From Chloroflexi bacterium RBG_16_64_43 (lineage in GTDB: Bacteria > Chloroflexota > Anaerolineae > Anaerolineales > RBG-16-64-43), in the NCBI GenBank assembly GCA_001796965.1, contig MGOA01000101.1:1-12579 (forward strand): a DNA stretch of 12,579 nt, read 5' to 3'. Under the pieces are notes generated by a model. It did no database searches. It was not told the DNA's origin and saw only the letters and a list, made by a program, of their open reading frames with translations. Both the position numbers and the translations under genes were made by a program. This document shows, in pieces, positions 9,065-12,579 of the stretch (position 1 is the first letter of the stretch; every line of letters starts with the position of its first letter).

Positions 9065-9645
9065 TGTCGATGAATCCTGAATCGAATGGGGGCCTTGCCC
9101 TCAACGCGCAGTTGGAGAGCCTGCTCTTTGTATCCGCGGAGCCGGCACTCTTAGCGACTCTTGCGGAGGCGCTGGCGGTGACGCGGGCCGAGGTGGAGGC
9201 CGCGCTGCGTACTCTGGCCGAGGAGTATGCTCAGCGCGGGCTGCAGATCCTGCGCATCGGCGATCGTATCCATCTCACGACTTCACCCCGCGCGGCGGGC
9301 GTGGTCGAAAAGTTCCTTGGCTTGGGGCACACCACCAGCCTGAGTAAGGCGGCCCTCGAGACTCTGGCCATCCTGGCCTATCGCCAGCCGCTGACCCGGC
9401 CCCAGGTCGACGCCATCCGCGGCGTCAACTGCGACAGTGTGCTGCAAAGCCTCCTGGCGAAGGGCCTGGTCGAGGAGATCGGTCGCACCGAGGGACCGGG
9501 ACGCCCCATCTTGTATGGCCTCACAACTACAGCACTGCAGCACTTTGGCCTTTCGTCGGTTGAGGACTTGCCTCCGCTGGAGATCGAAGAGGCGCCGCCG
9601 ATGCCGGCCGAACCTGTGGCGCCCGAGACCGTCCTCAAGGGCTGA
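9064..9645 (+). CDS. scpB: Segregation and condensation protein B
   Basis: ScpB is the kleisin-associated winged-helix subunit that dimerises and, with ScpA, binds the SMC ATPase to organise and segregate the chromosome. The 193-residue product shows the family course: LESLLFVSAEPALL (17-30), RGLQILRIGDRIHLTT (58-73), the strongly conserved LSKAALETLAILAYRQPLTR (93-112), IRGVNCDSVLQSLL (118-131), GPGRPILYGLTT (144-155) and FGLSSVEDLP (161-170), then an acidic and proline-rich tail. ATG 9064 is chosen for a GGA seven bases upstream; ATG 9070 two codons in would suit a leaderless transcript, and GTG 9037 is an unlikely extension. scpA, commonly directly upstream of scpB, is absent; a divergent lipoprotein gene takes its place. 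rluB follows after 4 bases, a very common arrangement. Confidence 0.95.
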   Translation: MSMNPESNGGLALNAQLESLLFVSAEPALLATLAEALAVTRAEVEAALRTLAEEYAQRGLQILRIGDRIHLTTSPRAAGVVEKFLGLGHTTSLSKAALETLAILAYRQPLTRPQVDAIRGVNCDSVLQSLLAKGLVEEIGRTEGPGRPILYGLTTTALQHFGLSSVEDLPPLEIEEAPPMPAEPVAPETVLKG

Positions 9646-9649
9646 CGCA

Positions 9650-10447
9650 GTGACCTCCGAACGTCTGCAGAAGTTGATGGCCGCCGCCGGGTTGGGATCG
9701 CGCCGCGCGTGCGAGGAGTTGATCCGCGCCGGACGCGTTACCGTCAACGGCAAACCGATCGCACTGGGCGAGAAGGCCGACCCTCGGCACGACGACATCC
9801 GGGTCGACGGCCGACCGCTGGCCGCCGCGGAACAAGCGATGTACTTGGCCCTGCACAAACCGCGCGGCGTAGTCTCCTCGCTCGAACCGCAAGGCGAACG
9901 TCAAACGGTGCGCGATCTTGTGCCGGGTGCGGCCAGGCTCTTCCCAGTGGGGCGACTGGACCTCGAAAGCGAAGGCCTGATCTTGATGACCAACGACGGG
10001 GACTTGGCCTTGCGGTTGACACACCCCCGTTACGGCTGTGAAAAGGAGTACCGCGTGATGCTCTCGCGCCGGCCGGATGAGCAGCAACTCGAGATATGGC
10101 GGCGCGGCGTGGTGCTGGAGGGCGGCCTGCGTACCGCTCCGGCGCTGGTGCGGGTCGAGAGCCCGGCCGGACGCGGCGCGTGGGTGCGGGTGGTCATGGG
10201 CGAAGGGCGCAAGCGTGAGATACGTGAGATCGCCATGCGTCTCGGGCTGAGCGTCGTCCGCCTGCAGCGCATCCGCATCGGCAGCCTGCTGTTGGGCAGC
10301 CTTCGCCCGGGTCAATCGCGTGAACTCACGGCGGCGGAAGTGCGCCAACTTCTGGCCAGCACCCACGCTCCACAATCGCCCAAGCCCTCCCGCCGGCCTG
10401 CGGTCCACGCAGCCCGCCCCCGTGTCCGCCAACGACAGCGAGAATGA
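9650..10447 (+). CDS. rluB: 23S rRNA pseudouridine synthase, RsuA/RluB family
   Basis: The enzyme converts a uridine in rRNA to pseudouridine. An N-terminal S4 RNA-binding domain (SERLQKLMAAAGLGSRRACEE onward, about 3-60) leads into the catalytic domain with LHKPRGVVSS (68-77), PVGRLDLESEGLILMTNDGD (99-118, catalytic Asp104) and EGRKREIREI (185-194), all diagnostic of the RsuA/RluB/RluE/RluF family. Being next to scpB favours RluB (large-subunit rRNA) over RsuA, but target choice is inferred. The start is GTG at 9650, 4 bases after the scpB stop, with AAGGG upstream; the open frame continues further upstream only because it shadows scpB. The 265-residue product ends in a basic, proline-rich tail of some 28 residues (about 238-265) that may help RNA binding. 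It overlaps or abuts the next gene at its stop. Confidence 0.95.
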   Translation: MTSERLQKLMAAAGLGSRRACEELIRAGRVTVNGKPIALGEKADPRHDDIRVDGRPLAAAEQAMYLALHKPRGVVSSLEPQGERQTVRDLVPGAARLFPVGRLDLESEGLILMTNDGDLALRLTHPRYGCEKEYRVMLSRRPDEQQLEIWRRGVVLEGGLRTAPALVRVESPAGRGAWVRVVMGEGRKREIREIAMRLGLSVVRLQRIRIGSLLLGSLRPGQSRELTAAEVRQLLASTHAPQSPKPSRRPAVHAARPRVRQRQRE

Positions 10448-10455
10448 GGCAGGAT

Positions 10456-12579
10456 ATGCAGCCATCCTCGGCGAAGTCCTCGTGGCTCGAACGCCCCGTC
10501 GCACCTTGGCTTCCGATTGCGTGGGAGCATCTGCTGTGGGTGCTGCTACTGGTGGCAGTGGCCGCCACCCGCTTCTTCGATATCGACACGCGTGCCATGT
10601 CGCACGACGAAACCTTGCACGCCTACTATTCCTGGCAGCTCTCGCGCGGGCAGGGCTACATTCACAATCCGATGATGCACGGCACGCTGCAGATGCATCT
10701 GGTCGCGCTGTCCTATTTCGTCTTTGGGGCGAGCGATGTTGCGGCCAGGCTGCCGGCCGCGCTCTTCGGCATCGCGGCTGCGGCATTGATGCTGCCCTTC
10801 CGCCGCTGGCTCGGCAAGTTGGGCGCATTGACGGCTGGCCTGATGATGGGCCTCTCGCCGTACATGCTCTACTACTCACGCTACGTGCGCAATGAAGCCT
10901 TCGTGGTCGTTTGGGGGCTGCTCATGTTCCTGGCCATTGCGCGCTACTTCGAGACCCGCCAGGCGCGCTGGCTGTACTTGCTTACGGCGGCGACGGCCCT
11001 GCACTACACCACCAAGGAAACCTCCTACATCTATATCGCGATAGCCTTGGTCTTTCTCGGGCTGCAACTCCTGGTTTCCCTGATGCGTGTCGAGTGGGCG
11101 CGGGAGGGCGATCAGCGTCGGTTTACCTTCTTGGTCTCGCTGGGAGCGGCCTTGCTCCTGGCCGCGATGTGGCTGCTCGCGTTCAACCAGACGCGTCTGG
11201 GCGGGTTGCCCGGAGGCACCGCCGTCCCCTCCGACCCGAACCTGCCGCGCACTCCGGGAGAGACGCTGTCCCTCGCGCCGACCTTGTTGTGGGGTAGCGG
11301 GGTGGGGGTGCTGGGCGGCGTGGCATTCCTGGTGGGGCTGTGGCTGGCGGCGCGCTCCTTCGGGCCATCCTTCCGCGCGCGCTTTCCAGCCTTTGACCTG
11401 CTGATTGTTCTAGGCACATTTGTCCTCCCGCAGTTGGCGTCCTTTCCAGTACGGGCCATGGGTTGGGACGCGCTCGACTACACGCTGCAGGGGCTATCAC
11501 ACACCGCGGTCTTTGCTGTGCCGCTGCTGATGCTGGCGGTGGTGATCGGGCTGGCCTGGGATCGGCGCTTGTGGCTGGTTAACGCGGCCATCTTCTTCGG
11601 CATCATGGGCGTGTTCTTCACCACGTTCTTCACCAATGGCAATGGCCTGTTCTCAGGGCTGTTTGGGTCGCTGGGCTACTGGCTTGAGCAGCAAGGTGTG
11701 CAGCGCGGCGGGCAGCCATGGTACTTCTACCTGCTGATCCAACTGCCGCTGTACGAGTTCTTGCCCGCGCTGGCCACTGTCGCGGCCGGGGTCATTGGCC
11801 TGACCGGACTGCGCGCCCGGAGGACAACGAGAGACGAAGCGCAGTCCCACTCTCAAGGTGTGCAGCCGTCCGTCGCAGCGGATCCAACGCGTCCACCCGC
11901 CGCGCCGGTCTTCGGCATGGTCGGGTTCTTGGGGTTCTGGTCGGTGGTGTCCCTTGCCGCCTACAGTGCGGCCGGCGAGAAGATGCCCTGGCTGACTGTG
12001 CACATCGCCCTGCCGATGATTCTGCTGGGTGGCTGGGCCATCGCCCACATCGTCGAGCACATCGACTGGCCGCTGGTTGGTCGGTCGCCGCGCTGGGTCG
12101 CCTGGTTGCTCCTGCCGATTGCAGCGGTCTCGCTGGTCGTCGCCTTTGCGATCGGCCTTGGGCCGCGCCCGCCATTCCGCGGGATGACGCTGGAGGAGTT
12201 GCAGTCCACCACCTCCTTCCTGGAGTCCCTGAGCTTTGCGGCTCTCTCCCTGTGGGCGCTGTGGCGGCTGTGGCGCGGTTTGCCCTTCGGCCAGTGGTTT
12301 CGTGTGCTGGTGCTCGAGTTCTTCTTGTTGCAGGGCGTGCTCACTTTGCGCGCCGGGTGGACGGCCAGTTACACCAACTACGGCAACGGCCTGGAATTCA
12401 TCGACTACGCCCATTCGGCGCAGGGCGTGAAGACCGTCATGGCCCAGATCGAAGACGTCTCGCGACGTACGGCCGACGGCCTCGGGGTCCAGGTTGGCTA
12501 CGACAATCTAGTCTCGTGGTCTTTCACCTGGTACTTCCGGGATTATCACAACCAGCGTTTCTTTGGCGACCAGCCTTCG
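10456..12579 (+). CDS. Agl23/TIGR03663-like GT-C-type membrane glycosyltransferase, 3' part cut by window edge
   Basis: A polytopic membrane protein, 708 residues visible with the end beyond the window. The first helix (about 24-38) is followed by an outside loop with SHDE (49-52), the acidic pair placed as in the catalytic loop of GT-C enzymes such as protein mannosyltransferases. Further on come YYSRYVRNEAF (139-149), HYTTKETSYIYI (183-194), many hydrophobic helices, a charged loop of about 30 residues in mid-protein (near 455-480), GEKMPWL and, near the cut, SWSFTWYFRDY. These are the landmarks I know from the TIGR03663 (Agl23) family of haloarchaea and Chloroflexota, linked to surface glycoprotein glycan assembly. 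ATG 10456 has GAGG six bases upstream; the in-frame ATG 10444 would give an ATGA overlap with rluB and adds only four residues. The donor and acceptor are unknown. Confidence 0.85.
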   Translation, partial: MQPSSAKSSWLERPVAPWLPIAWEHLLWVLLLVAVAATRFFDIDTRAMSHDETLHAYYSWQLSRGQGYIHNPMMHGTLQMHLVALSYFVFGASDVAARLPAALFGIAAAALMLPFRRWLGKLGALTAGLMMGLSPYMLYYSRYVRNEAFVVVWGLLMFLAIARYFETRQARWLYLLTAATALHYTTKETSYIYIAIALVFLGLQLLVSLMRVEWAREGDQRRFTFLVSLGAALLLAAMWLLAFNQTRLGGLPGGTAVPSDPNLPRTPGETLSLAPTLLWGSGVGVLGGVAFLVGLWLAARSFGPSFRARFPAFDLLIVLGTFVLPQLASFPVRAMGWDALDYTLQGLSHTAVFAVPLLMLAVVIGLAWDRRLWLVNAAIFFGIMGVFFTTFFTNGNGLFSGLFGSLGYWLEQQGVQRGGQPWYFYLLIQLPLYEFLPALATVAAGVIGLTGLRARRTTRDEAQSHSQGVQPSVAADPTRPPAAPVFGMVGFLGFWSVVSLAAYSAAGEKMPWLTVHIALPMILLGGWAIAHIVEHIDWPLVGRSPRWVAWLLLPIAAVSLVVAFAIGLGPRPPFRGMTLEELQSTTSFLESLSFAALSLWALWRLWRGLPFGQWFRVLVLEFFLLQGVLTLRAGWTASYTNYGNGLEFIDYAHSAQGVKTVMAQIEDVSRRTADGLGVQVGYDNLVSWSFTWYFRDYHNQRFFGDQPS

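Noticed and set aside
9635..10879. 414-residue minus-strand open frame opposite rluB
   Set aside because: Antisense shadow spanning two genes; rluB catalytic motifs confirm the plus strand.
11653..12414. 253-residue minus-strand open frame opposite the Agl23-like gene
   Set aside because: Highly polar Gln/Pro/Arg-rich reverse reading of membrane helices, without a domain.

Overview
The window looks like a chromosomal segment of a GC-rich member of the Chloroflexota, most likely an Anaerolineae-like lineage. This rests on the overall gene content: an Agl23/TIGR03663-type membrane glycosyltransferase, an scpB-rluB pair, a lone BchI-like ATPase with no photosynthesis genes, and a small GWV-repeat protein of a type I associate with this group. 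The assignment is an inference; no rRNA or other marker is present. There are eleven protein genes, two of them cut by the window edges. I see no tRNA, rRNA, CRISPR array, integrase or insertion sequence.

Layout. Positions 1-9013 are all coded on the minus strand and positions 9064-12579 on the plus strand, diverging from a 50-base gap. Reading the minus strand from that gap, there are seven closely packed genes: a small lipoprotein (9013-8444), a DUF348/G5 plus beta-propeller envelope protein (8402-6750), a UDP-glucuronate decarboxylase-type SDR (6686-5727), a GtrA membrane protein (5724-5275), a small GWV-repeat protein (5264-4884), a hotdog acyl-CoA thioesterase (4884-4381) and a BchI/ChlI-like AAA+ ATPase (4375-3212). 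A 583-base gene-free stretch follows (2629-3211). It holds a 13-bp inverted repeat with extra outer pairing and a 12-bp palindrome. Beyond it is a two-gene unit: a class I aspartate-type aminotransferase (2628-1411) overlapping by 4 bases the ATP-dependent PEP carboxykinase pckA (1414 to beyond position 1). The plus-strand unit is scpB (9064-9645), rluB (9650-10447) and an Agl23-like glycosyltransferase (10456 to beyond the window).

How the genes may work together. The aminotransferase can make oxaloacetate from aspartate and PckA turns oxaloacetate into phosphoenolpyruvate, so the overlapping pair reads as an entry to gluconeogenesis. The lipoprotein, G5/propeller protein, UDP-xylose-type synthase, GtrA protein and Agl23-like enzyme all point to envelope or surface-glycan work. 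ScpB and RluB are housekeeping (chromosome condensation and 23S rRNA modification).

The best regulatory signal is a perfect extended -10 (TGnTATAAT) on the minus strand at 9056-9064. It sits on the scpB start codon and correctly places a promoter for the seven-gene unit. The same bases read on the plus strand give a weaker -10 (TATAGC) whose expected start lies on the second scpB ATG. Overall this is mostly an ordinary metabolic and housekeeping region. I do not see a clear new defence, mobile or biosynthetic system; the most open questions are the GWV-repeat protein, the G5/propeller protein with its lipoprotein neighbour, and the lone chelatase-like ATPase.
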